A stretch of 64,000 bases of DNA, taken from positions 1-64,000 of the forward strand of contig CAYQOX010000014.1 in assembly GCA_964419335.1 (NCBI GenBank), in the 5' to 3' direction. This document shows, one piece after another, positions 26,395 to 34,189 of this stretch (the stretch's first letter is position 1; each line of letters starts with the position of its first letter). The notes below the pieces were generated by a model. That model saw only the letters and a list, made by a program, of their open reading frames with translations. It was not told the origin of the DNA and searched no databases. This DNA is from CAYQOX01 sp964419335. Lineage in GTDB: Bacteria > Hinthialibacterota > Hinthialibacteria > Hinthialibacterales > Hinthialibacteraceae. The position numbers were made by a program, and so were the translations under genes.

Positions 26395-27417
26395 ATGACT
26401 ACGAAATATAAAGATTACTACGATATACTCGGGGTCGATCGAAACGCTTCCCAAGAAGAAATCCAAAAAAAATACCGCACCCTAGCACGTAAATATCACC
26501 CCGATATCAATAAAGAAAAAGGCGCAGAAGAGAAATTCAAAGAAATTAATGAAGCCTATGAAGTCCTGCGCGATCCCGAAAAGCGCAAGAAATACGACGC
26601 CCTCGGCTCCAACTGGCGCGCGGGACAAGACTTTACCCCTCCACCCGGAGGGGAAAATGTACATTTTGACTTCCACACAGGTGGAAACGGGGGACACGAT
26701 GCCACCTTCTCCTTTGGCTCAAGCGGCTTCAGTGATTTCTTTGAAACTCTTTTCGGCGATGGGGGATTAGGCTCCGCCTTTGGCACTGGAACCGCCTTTG
26801 CAAGCGATCCCTTCGCTTCCGATCCCTTTTCCCGAGGCTCTACCTTTCAACCCAGCATGAAAGGCCAGGATGTTGAATCCGAGCTGACCATCACCTTGGA
26901 AGAAGCCTACCAGGGAGTTACCAAATCCATTGAACTGCAAGTACGCGAACCCAACGAAAGGGCACAAAGGGTCCCCTACACAAAACGCCTTGACGTCAAA
27001 ATCCCTCCCGGTACCCGGGATGGAACCCGTATTCGCCTCAGCGGCCAAGGCGGCTCAGGCCTAGGGGGGACCCAAGCCGGAGACCTCTATCTGAAGATTC
27101 GTCTCCAACCCCATCCCCAATTCCGCGTCAATGACTATAATCTCGAAGCCGATCTGCCCATTACCCCGTGGGAAGCCGCCCTCGGCGCCCAAGTGAAAGC
27201 CCCCACCATGGAAGGGGCCGTCAATATAACCATCCCTGCAGGTGTTAGCTCAGGCAAAAAACTACGCCTGCAAGGAAAAGGTCTGCCCAAAAAGGGCCAT
27301 GAGCGCGGCGATCTCCTCTTACATCTCAAGATCACCGTTCCCCAACACCTTACTCAGGAAGAACGCGAAGCCTTTGAAAAACTCAAAAATGTTTCCCGCT
27401 TCAACCCGCGCTCTTAA
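26395..27417 (+). CDS. DnaJ-class co-chaperone (CbpA-like, no zinc finger)
   Basis: A 340-residue J-domain protein. The start at 26395 is set by AAAGGGG 5 nt upstream; a GTG two codons earlier would overlap it. The J domain (about 5-72) has HPD at 35-37. A Gly/Phe-rich region follows (about 75-160), then the two C-terminal substrate-binding beta domains with SELTITLEEAYQG and VKIPPGTRDGTRIRLSGQG. The Cys-rich zinc-binding repeats of DnaJ type I are absent, as in CbpA. It would stimulate the DnaK ATPase and deliver clients. It lies 380 nt behind dnaK with a hairpin and a repeat between them, so it may have its own promoter. Confidence 0.93.
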   Translation: MTTKYKDYYDILGVDRNASQEEIQKKYRTLARKYHPDINKEKGAEEKFKEINEAYEVLRDPEKRKKYDALGSNWRAGQDFTPPPGGENVHFDFHTGGNGGHDATFSFGSSGFSDFFETLFGDGGLGSAFGTGTAFASDPFASDPFSRGSTFQPSMKGQDVESELTITLEEAYQGVTKSIELQVREPNERAQRVPYTKRLDVKIPPGTRDGTRIRLSGQGGSGLGGTQAGDLYLKIRLQPHPQFRVNDYNLEADLPITPWEAALGAQVKAPTMEGAVNITIPAGVSSGKKLRLQGKGLPKKGHERGDLLLHLKITVPQHLTQEEREAFEKLKNVSRFNPRS

Positions 27418-27436
27418 TTTCTACCTCCTCAACCGT

Positions 27437-27473
27437 GAGCGTGGAGCCCGCCTTTAAAATAGGCTCCACGCTC
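27437..27473 (+). terminator. Strong hairpin after the DnaJ-class gene
   Basis: A perfect 12-bp stem GAGCGTGGAGCC/GGCTCCACGCTC with a 13-nt loop starts 19 nt past the stop and is followed by a pyrimidine-rich stretch. It is the likely terminator of the chaperone transcript. Confidence 0.75.
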
Positions 27474-27844
27474 CTACTTGATCCTTTCATTCTCCCTTTT
27501 TCCAAAAAGATCACTCCCATTTTGCAACCCCTTCTACATAAGTGAAGCGACACGCGTGTCTGGGCAATAAGTCCACGCCTACAAGGCCCTGTTTGGTTAA
27601 CCCCAAACAAACAAAATGAATGAACTCCAGGAGACGTTGCAACCGATAAGACTGTGTGTTTACGGCGATCATACCAATCGCTGGAAGCATGGCCCTGGTT
27701 GAGTTCTTTCCTCCCCTACTCCAGGGGAGTCCTAATCCCGTATCCTTTCGGATTAGGTCCAAAAAAGTGGCAACCATGCCCAAAGGTTGGGCGCCCAACA
27801 TAACCAGTTGTACTCTTAGACTTGCTTCTACCTTGCGTAATACA

Positions 27845-27881
27845 AAGGTGCCCCGCTTTTCAGGCGGAGGCGGGGCACCTT
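27845..27881. terminator. Hairpin upstream of ridA
   Basis: An 11-bp perfect stem AAGGTGCCCCG/CGGGGCACCTT encloses a 15-nt loop and is followed by TTATT. It lies about 130 nt before ridA and may end a short transcript arising in the 27.5-27.8 kb interval. Confidence 0.6.
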
Positions 27882-28011
27882 ATTAAGGCCTATCTGTGCA
27901 TCCAAATAGGGTTGCACCATTCTATCTATTTCAATTCCCTCTATCACGTTTTCTAAATCTTTTTCTTCGGCTATAATCCACGTAATTTCATGTATAGGGA
28001 GTAAAAGATCA

Positions 28012-28401
28012 ATGAACAAACAATTCGTACATCCCCCCCATGGCCCTCAAGCCGTCGGACCGTATACCCCCGGCGTTATCGCGAACGGCTTCCTTTTTGT
28101 CTCGGGACAAATCCCCCTCCATCCCCAAACCGGTGAGTTTGTCAAAGGGTCCTTCGAAATCCAAGCACGCCAAACCTTGGAAAATGTCAAAAGCGTCGTG
28201 GAAGCCGCTGGCGCCACCTTAAACGATGTGGTCAAAATCACGATCTATCTACTCGACATTAACTTCTTCGCCGATCTCAACGCACTCTACGAAGAATATT
28301 TTGGAGAAAGCAAACCCGCACGCGCTTGCATCCAAGCCGCCCAACTTCCCAAAGGTGTAGGAATCGAAATCGACGCGATTGTAGCCATGCCGAACCAATA
28401 A
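28012..28401 (+). CDS. ridA: RidA-family reactive enamine/imine deaminase
   Basis: A 129-residue RidA (YjgF/UK114) protein of normal length. It has the N-terminal AVGPYTPGVIANGFLFVSGQ signature, the DVVKITIYLLD strand and the C-terminal PARACIQAAQLPKGVGIEID, whose Arg binds the substrate carboxylate. RidA hydrolyses reactive 2-aminoacrylate and related imines formed by PLP enzymes and protects them from inactivation. It works in the cytoplasm as a trimer. GGGAG about 11 nt before the ATG is a modest ribosome-binding site. The gene appears to be monocistronic. Confidence 0.95.
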   Translation: MNKQFVHPPHGPQAVGPYTPGVIANGFLFVSGQIPLHPQTGEFVKGSFEIQARQTLENVKSVVEAAGATLNDVVKITIYLLDINFFADLNALYEEYFGESKPARACIQAAQLPKGVGIEIDAIVAMPNQ

Positions 28402-28586
28402 GCATCATAGATTTACCCTCTACCCAAGACCCATGAACTCCGATTTACCCTAATTCTTACACGCAGGATTTGAAAAAACACCAACATAACAGTATCATGG
28501 CTCATATTTTTATACCCATTTATACTCGGTCGAAACCTAAAACGTTCACCCGGCCCTCATAGAAACGAGATACCCGGCGGGATTCC

Positions 28587-30407
28587 ATGCAAGAAACAAA
28601 CCACCAGCCCACAAACTTCACCAGCCCTCGGGTTGTCCGCCTCATCGCTTCCACCCTGTTGGTACTCACCCTATTGGGTGCCTTCTGGGCAGGATTGTTT
28701 CCAATCCGCGGTAGCAACGATCCCTGGTGGCATCTCAAAACTGGCCAGGTTCTCTGGCAACATTTCCAAACCGAAGGCTTTTCCTTCCCCGAATACGACG
28801 TCTTCACCTACACCGGCGAAGAAACCCCCTGGATCAATCACGAATGGCTGGCAGATCTCATCTTCTATGCAGTCTACGCATTCAGCGGCCTCCAAGGCAC
28901 GATCCTATTTAAATCACTCCTCATCACTCTCACCATCGCTTTGTTAATATTTTACATGGTACGCAACGGCGTCAGTTGGCCAATGGCCTGTACCGGCGCC
29001 ATCGTTGCTCTGCTCGCTTCCCAATCCACCCTCTTCCTTCGCCCCCCTATATTCACTTATCTCTTCATCGTCATTTTTCTCCACATTATTTTATGTTTCC
29101 AACTAAACGAACATTTCAAACTGGCCTTCTTCGGCGCCATCTTAGCAGAAATTCTCTGGATCAATCTCCACGGCGGCGCCGTCATTGGTATCCTCCTGGT
29201 CTTTTTCTGGTGGCTCAGCGAACTATGGTTCTGCTGCGTCACCTGGATCAACGAAAATCCCACCGCCCCCTCTTTCAAACGCCTGCGCACCAGCACCCTG
29301 GTTCTCATTTGCGTCACCCTCGCTTCCCTCATCAACCCTTTCACCTACGAAGTCCATCTGCTTCCCTTCAATGTCATGAACGATAACTGGCTGGTTCGCA
29401 ACCTGGGCGAACTCCAATCCCCCAACATGCACTACACCAACGCCTTCGAAGCCATCATCCTGGGATTACTTTTGTTACCCATGCTCCGCGCGGCTTCTAT
29501 ATGGGTCTACGAAGGACTCGCGATTGTCTTCTTCGCCCACCAAGCCCTCAATTTCCTTCGCCATATCCCTCTTTTCGCCCTTGTCGCCGTCCCACCCCTT
29601 TTCAATGCCTTGGCCGAAGAACGCCAAGCCCTCATGCCCATCCACGACAAAAACCGCGAATACAAAAGTATCTGGGGACGCCTTTACCTCGCAATCAAAT
29701 GGCTCCTCGATCACCAAATCGATATTATTCTCATCTTTCTCCTCTTCGCTTTTACCTTTGGATTACGGCCGGGCAAAATCTGGACTCGTAACTTTCATGA
29801 TTTCCACCATCTCGTGTCTCATGGCTACATCAAAGAACGCTACCCCAAAGGAGCCGTCGATTTCATCGAACATTACAAACTCCCCGGCCCCATGTTTAAC
29901 GACGATAATTTCGCCGGCTACCTCATCTGGCGCTTATCCCCCGAAAAACGAAAACTCTTCACCGACAGTCGCTTCGATCTCTGGGGTAGTTATTACGCCA
30001 AAGAAAAAATCGGCGTCTACCAAGCCCGCTCTCTCCCCGTCGGCGCTTATGACGAGCTGGGCAATTGGGTCGTAGAGTTCGGCGACGAATGGAACCGCAA
30101 ATCCATCCGCCAACTACTCAATATGCGCAAGGATTTACCTGAATTGCAAGCTTGGTTTGACAGTGGAAAAGAATACTGGAAATGGGTACTCGATAAATAC
30201 AATGTCAACTTTATTATCAGCTATGAACGTCAGCCCATTGACATCTATTTACGCAATCAATTTCGTGGATGGCATTTAATCTATGACGATATAATCATGT
30301 ACAATAAAAATGGGGGGTACGTCATCTATATTCGCGATACCGAGGAAAATCTACCCCTTATCCGAAAACACGCCCTCATCCATCGTGACCATATCCCCCC
30401 TGAATAA
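28587..30407 (+). CDS. Polytopic membrane protein, GT-C glycosyltransferase-like
   Basis: A 606-residue inner-membrane protein with roughly ten hydrophobic segments and a soluble C-terminal part (about from 410). After the first membrane helix, the conserved loop NDPWWHLKTGQ...YTGEETPWINHEWLADL is typical of a family of large membrane proteins in environmental bacteria that resemble GT-C (PMT/ArnT-like) glycosyltransferases, with acidic and aromatic residues in the first periplasmic loop. The soluble tail contains GPMFNDDNFAGYLIWRL and FTDSRFDLWGSYY, also usual in this group. A sugar-transfer role from a lipid-linked donor is plausible but unproven. The gene lies alone between ridA and a convergent DUF89 gene. 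Confidence 0.7.
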   Translation: MQETNHQPTNFTSPRVVRLIASTLLVLTLLGAFWAGLFPIRGSNDPWWHLKTGQVLWQHFQTEGFSFPEYDVFTYTGEETPWINHEWLADLIFYAVYAFSGLQGTILFKSLLITLTIALLIFYMVRNGVSWPMACTGAIVALLASQSTLFLRPPIFTYLFIVIFLHIILCFQLNEHFKLAFFGAILAEILWINLHGGAVIGILLVFFWWLSELWFCCVTWINENPTAPSFKRLRTSTLVLICVTLASLINPFTYEVHLLPFNVMNDNWLVRNLGELQSPNMHYTNAFEAIILGLLLLPMLRAASIWVYEGLAIVFFAHQALNFLRHIPLFALVAVPPLFNALAEERQALMPIHDKNREYKSIWGRLYLAIKWLLDHQIDIILIFLLFAFTFGLRPGKIWTRNFHDFHHLVSHGYIKERYPKGAVDFIEHYKLPGPMFNDDNFAGYLIWRLSPEKRKLFTDSRFDLWGSYYAKEKIGVYQARSLPVGAYDELGNWVVEFGDEWNRKSIRQLLNMRKDLPELQAWFDSGKEYWKWVLDKYNVNFIISYERQPIDIYLRNQFRGWHLIYDDIIMYNKNGGYVIYIRDTEENLPLIRKHALIHRDHIPPE

Positions 30408-30453
30408 TTCAACTTCAACCTCCTTGATTTTCAATCTACTTAAACGAGGTCTT

Positions 30454-31353
30454 TTAAGGTCTCGCCACCCGCGTAAACACCGCGTCCCACATGTCCACCC
30501 CCAAAGAACTTGCGATCACCTCACATTTTGCTTTCAAAATAAAGAAAACCCGCGCATCCTCATGAGAAATCGTCTCATAATTCGCCTGCCCCTTGGATAT
30601 GATCACATCCGCCTTTTCATAAAATTCACGGACTTCTGGCCGTAATTTCTCTAAAACCGTACCTAAACAATCATTCCCATTATCCACCACCTGACAGACC
30701 TGATCCAACCCAACTTCCTTCGCGTCTTCCAAGGTCGCATCATTGAGCACCGGCGCTTGCCTCACCATCGCCTTGATCTCCGCTCCGGGATAACGCCGCA
30801 ACATCTCCTCTATCAATATCCGGTCAAACACGATCTCCCCCGCATTATCACAAACATACAAAACTTGCGGGCAACCAGAACTCTCCTGCACATGGTCTAA
30901 ATTCTCTCGAAATTCCTCATAATCATCTTTCCGAAATCCCTCACCTAAAACCTTGTCAATGGTAGCCAAAATATCGAACTCATCATGGATCCCCAAATCA
31001 ATGATATTCCCACATGCCGCAAGTTGACTCGCCACATGCAGCGGGACCTCACTCCCATCCACCCGCCTCTTTAACGAAGAATAGAGTTCCCATGCCAATT
31101 GATTATTGGCTTTCTTGAATTCCACAAAAGGATCATCACATTGCGAATACTTCTGGGCAATCCGAATCGCATATTGTGATAACTGCGCAGGACTAATCCC
31201 CGGTTTCGCTCCATCTATCGTCTCTTCCAACTCGCGTAGCATACCTGGATCGACCTCCTCCGAACTCTCCTTCTTCTGACTCTGCCGCGCAATATGATAA
31301 ATACGAACGCCCTGACGTTTCGAACATTCAATACAAGGTGGCTGAAATTTCAT
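30454..31353 (-). CDS. DUF89/ARMT1-like metal-dependent phosphatase
   Basis: A 299-residue DUF89 protein. The N-terminus has the C-x-x-C pair (CIECSK) of the prokaryotic branch. The catalytic core shows VLYVCDNAGEIVFDRILIEE, with the Asp/Asn metal ligands, then VRQAPVLNDATLEDA and ISKGQANYETI near the C-terminus. Characterised relatives are metal-dependent phosphatases acting on damaged or side-product sugar phosphates. Its ATG overlaps the stop of the upstream cysH-type gene (ATGA at 31350-31353), so translational coupling is likely. The link with sulfur metabolism is unexplained. Confidence 0.88.
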   Translation of the reverse strand: MKFQPPCIECSKRQGVRIYHIARQSQKKESSEEVDPGMLRELEETIDGAKPGISPAQLSQYAIRIAQKYSQCDDPFVEFKKANNQLAWELYSSLKRRVDGSEVPLHVASQLAACGNIIDLGIHDEFDILATIDKVLGEGFRKDDYEEFRENLDHVQESSGCPQVLYVCDNAGEIVFDRILIEEMLRRYPGAEIKAMVRQAPVLNDATLEDAKEVGLDQVCQVVDNGNDCLGTVLEKLRPEVREFYEKADVIISKGQANYETISHEDARVFFILKAKCEVIASSLGVDMWDAVFTRVARP

Positions 31354-32123
31354 AGACTTTTTGCTTCTTCCTTTTCTTTTTTCGTACCTGAGGCTTCTCG
31401 CGTATCACTAAAATTGATCCCACAATAAAGCTTTTGTTCACCCCCCGAGCATGCTTCCCGTATATGCCGCCAACGTCCCGCTCGTTCATCCTCACCAATC
31501 TTCACAGGCGTGGTGCAAGGTTGGCAGCCAATACTGGGATATCCACGAAAATGCAAGGGATGAACCAACACTTCATTCTCACGGTTATATTTATCCACTT
31601 TTTCCCGCGTCCAGTTCGCTAAAGGATGTATTCTATATCCATCGATGCGCGGGTCTACCGATATGATCGGAATATGCTTTCTCGCCCCTCCTTCAGAACG
31701 CATCAACCCGGACAACAACGCCTCATACGACTGCGCCGCCTCCAAAAAGGGCTCCTCTTTCCGCATTTTGCAGCAATACTGATAATCACCATCCCGCAAA
31801 TATAACTCGCGCCCAAAACGCCGAAACTGCTCTTCCGGCGTAAACTTGGGATACAGAGTCTTTATCTTCACTCCATACGTTTCCACCATGCGATCACGTA
31901 ACTCCAAGGTCTCCTTAAAATGATACCCCGTGTCCACAAATAGTATCTCTATCTCATGCAGCCCCTCCGCATGCACCATATGAATCAAACAGGAAGCGGT
32001 TCGCTGCATGCTGGAAAGCATCGATAATTGATTCCCAAATGTTTCATACCCCCACCGTATAATCTCTTGAGGCGTATAATCTTCAAGCTCTTTATTGATT
32101 CTTTCAAGCTCCAGCTCTTTCAT
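31350..32123 (-). CDS. cysH: APS/PAPS reductase, 4Fe-4S type
   Basis: A 257-residue reductase of the CysH family. The cluster-binding pattern is complete: Cys117-Cys118 in QYCCKMRK and Cys200/Cys203 in IGCQPCTTPV. This is the mark of the assimilatory enzymes that bind 4Fe-4S and prefer adenylyl sulfate (APS) to PAPS. The catalytic Cys is Cys234 in LYCGIN, where most members have ECGLH; the His is replaced by Asn. It would reduce APS made by Sat (7049-8239) to sulfite using thioredoxin. No APS kinase is seen in the window, which fits the APS route. The upstream 25-bp inverted repeat at 32153-32177 is a good operator candidate. The gene overlaps the DUF89 gene by 4 nt. Confidence 0.92.
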   Translation of the reverse strand: MKELELERINKELEDYTPQEIIRWGYETFGNQLSMLSSMQRTASCLIHMVHAEGLHEIEILFVDTGYHFKETLELRDRMVETYGVKIKTLYPKFTPEEQFRRFGRELYLRDGDYQYCCKMRKEEPFLEAAQSYEALLSGLMRSEGGARKHIPIISVDPRIDGYRIHPLANWTREKVDKYNRENEVLVHPLHFRGYPSIGCQPCTTPVKIGEDERAGRWRHIREACSGGEQKLYCGINFSDTREASGTKKEKEEAKSL

Positions 32124-32152
32124 AGAACCACCCGTAATTAGTCTTTAACTTA

Positions 32153-32177
32153 ATTGTCTATATAAAATATAGACAAT
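32153..32177. promoter_or_regulatory. 25-bp inverted repeat upstream of cysH
   Basis: ATTGTCTATAT and ATATAGACAAT are perfect 11-bp arms around AAA, beginning 30 nt upstream of the cysH start. It looks like a homodimeric repressor operator, for example of an Rrf2-like or other sulfur/iron regulator; the regulator is not identified. Confidence 0.7.
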
Positions 32178-32205
32178 AGAGCCCCAAAATGCAAGGAATA
32201 ACCTT

Positions 32206-32225
32206 ATAATATTTATAAATATTAT
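32206..32225. promoter_or_regulatory. 20-bp perfect AT palindrome between cysH and cheV
   Basis: ATAATATTTATAAATATTAT is a perfect 20-bp palindrome in the middle of the divergent intergenic region. It may be an operator or part of a promoter; its pure AT content raises the chance of coincidence. A TATAAT at 32288-32293 is a plausible -10 box for cheV. Confidence 0.5.
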
Positions 32226-32329
32226 CTACTTTAACGCTGAACTATAAAGTTTTTTCAAAAAAAAGTATAATGATTTTTTTAATGAGGTATAATTCATAGG
32301 TAATGCGGAACAAAAGCGAGGTTGATCGT

Positions 32330-33253
32330 ATGGACGCAAAACAGAATATCTTAATGGAAGCCGGGACCAATGAACTGGAAATCCTTGTTTTTAATGTCGA
32401 GGAAGAAAAATACGGCATCAATGTCGCCAAAGTGCGGGAAGTCGTCCGTCCTCCCAAAATCAACCACCCCCCCAATCGCCACCCTTATGTCCATGGCGTC
32501 TTCACCTTACGCGAAAAAGTCATCCCCGTGATCAACGTTGCAAAATGGTTAGGCTTACCCGATCGCGACATGCAAGACAAGGATCGAGTTATCGTTACCG
32601 AATTTAATAACGTATGGTTGGGGTTTTGGGTCAATCAGGTCGATATGATTTACCGCGTCTCCTGGGAAAACATCTCTCCCCCTCCCGAAGAAACCAGCCG
32701 GGCGGGATACCTCACCGGCGTTGCTCAAATTAACGATGAAATCGTCATGATGCTCGACTTCGAAAAAGTCGTCCAAGTCATTATGCCGGATAAAATGACG
32801 CCCGCCGCTGGCGAAAGTTCCATCCATCTCGATCGCTCCAAATACAATCTCCTCATCGTAGAAGACTCCAGCGTCATGCGTAATTTATTAGTAGAAACCC
32901 TCACCAAAGCCGGGTATCAATCCCCTCAATGCTACAACAATGGCGCCGAAGCCTGGCAGGCAATCCAAGATTTATTAAACCAATGCCAACCCGGGAAGCC
33001 TATCAGCAATGACCTCAGCCTCGTCATTACCGACATAGAAATGCCCCAAATGGATGGCTTTCACTTGATCAAATTAATCAAAAGCCATGATCAATTACAA
33101 GAAATCCCGGTTCTTATTTTCTCTTCAATCATCAGCCATGAAAATCGGGTCAAAGGAGAAAGCGTGGGAGTCGATGGCCAAGTCACAAAACCGGAAATTG
33201 ACAATCTCGTCGATTTAGTCGACCAACACTGCGCCAAACTAGCGCTACACTAA
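32330..33253 (+). CDS. cheV: CheV-type chemotaxis coupling protein (CheW-REC)
   Basis: A 307-residue fusion. The start at 32330 is favoured over an ATG at 32303, because GAGGT lies 8 nt upstream and a TATAAT at 32288-32293 would place transcription start close to 32300. Residues about 15-150 are a CheW domain (EILVFNVEEEKYGINVAKVRE, with VIPVINVAKWLG). Residues about 175-300 are a receiver domain with LIVEDSSVMRN, phospho-acceptor Asp235 in VITDIEMPQMDG, and VTKPE as the conserved Lys region. CheV links chemoreceptors to CheA and adapts through phosphorylation of its receiver. No other chemotaxis gene is nearby. Confidence 0.92.
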   Translation: MDAKQNILMEAGTNELEILVFNVEEEKYGINVAKVREVVRPPKINHPPNRHPYVHGVFTLREKVIPVINVAKWLGLPDRDMQDKDRVIVTEFNNVWLGFWVNQVDMIYRVSWENISPPPEETSRAGYLTGVAQINDEIVMMLDFEKVVQVIMPDKMTPAAGESSIHLDRSKYNLLIVEDSSVMRNLLVETLTKAGYQSPQCYNNGAEAWQAIQDLLNQCQPGKPISNDLSLVITDIEMPQMDGFHLIKLIKSHDQLQEIPVLIFSSIISHENRVKGESVGVDGQVTKPEIDNLVDLVDQHCAKLALH

Positions 33254-33284
33254 AAAAAACTCGTAAGCAACTACAAACAGGACC

Positions 33285-34181
33285 TCAATATTCAATACGA
33301 TACACCCTTGTATGCTCCCCGCGGGGTGCCCATACCTCTGGGTCTGATTGCCGAAACAGAGCAACTGTCGGAGTTCCCACCGCCGCCGCTATATGCGTAA
33401 TCCCGCTGTCATTGCCTACAAAAAGATCGCAATCTTGCAAGATTGCAGCCAGCATTCGCAAGTTCATCTCTTCAATCACATAAGCATGGGGAATCCTCTC
33501 CACAAACGCCCGCACGGTTTCGTAATCCGCCGGCCCCTGCGGCAAGATCAATTCCACGGAAAAACGCTCCCGCATATAATCTACCAACGCATGAAATATT
33601 GAAAGTGATGCTCTCTTTTTCTCACTGCCTGCCCCCACATGCAATCCCAACCGAAAAGAATCGTCATCCAACCTCTTTTCCTCCTTCCACCTTTGCGCGA
33701 TATTCTTTTCTTCATCGGATAACGCGATCCGTGGAATAGGATTCTCCTCAAGAGGAAATATATCTTTCAAAATATACCTATAATGTTCTGTGATATGGAT
33801 TCTTTGGTTTCCTCCAGGCATTGGCGGGCGTACTCGTACTATTTGCCCCATTCGAACTTGGAGTTTTTGCTCAAATTCACTCCCCTCACCCGCTAGAAAC
33901 GCCAATATCCCATCATAAAATTCTAGAAATCTTTTCGTCTTCTCATCCCACGGCCTCTCGGAATAGTAAAGCCCACTCATCCCCATTTCCTCAAACGAAA
34001 ACGCCTTATCCGCCATTCCCTTCCCCACCAACAATTCCACTCGTTCTTTGATTCCCACAACATGGATCTTCGATTCAGGTTCATGACTGCGAATCGTCTG
34101 AATCAACGAGGAAAGCAATACGGTATCCCCGATGGCTCCATTCCGAATGATCAACCAGCGTCGTTGCCCCATCGCATTCAC
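33285..34181 (-). CDS. GT9-family glycosyltransferase (heptosyltransferase-like)
   Basis: A 298-residue cytoplasmic glycosyltransferase of the ADP-heptose:LPS heptosyltransferase family. It starts with the WLIIRNGAIGDTVLLSSL pattern (GAIGD-x-(V/L)L), and the C-terminal donor-binding part has LHVGAGSEKKR and FVGNDSGITHIAAAVGTPTVALF, both hallmarks of GT9. It probably adds a sugar to a lipid-linked or LPS-core acceptor. The slightly short length suggests a divergent member. The gene begins 8 nt after the stop of a GT-C-like membrane protein on the same strand, so both probably act in one envelope-glycan pathway. Confidence 0.88.
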   Translation of the reverse strand: MNAMGQRRWLIIRNGAIGDTVLLSSLIQTIRSHEPESKIHVVGIKERVELLVGKGMADKAFSFEEMGMSGLYYSERPWDEKTKRFLEFYDGILAFLAGEGSEFEQKLQVRMGQIVRVRPPMPGGNQRIHITEHYRYILKDIFPLEENPIPRIALSDEEKNIAQRWKEEKRLDDDSFRLGLHVGAGSEKKRASLSIFHALVDYMRERFSVELILPQGPADYETVRAFVERIPHAYVIEEMNLRMLAAILQDCDLFVGNDSGITHIAAAVGTPTVALFRQSDPEVWAPRGEHTRVYRIEY

Positions 34182-34189
34182 ATCTCTTA

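Larger units (their letters stand above)
27418..28011. other. Long intergenic region with several strong hairpins
   Basis: About 590 nt between the DnaJ-class gene and ridA. It is bounded by two strong stems (27437-27473 and 27845-27881). Between them lie CCTAATCC/GGATTAGG around 27740 and the perfect 14-bp palindrome GTTGGGCGCCCAAC at 27786-27799. An open frame on the minus strand (27511-27801) has no credible ribosome-binding site and no family resemblance, so I do not call it a gene. The dense structure could be a non-coding RNA or a decayed mobile segment. Confidence 0.45.

Noticed and set aside
27511..27801. 96-codon open frame on the minus strand between the DnaJ-class gene and ridA
   Set aside because: No ribosome-binding site, no recognisable family, and the frame runs through strong palindromes and hairpins.
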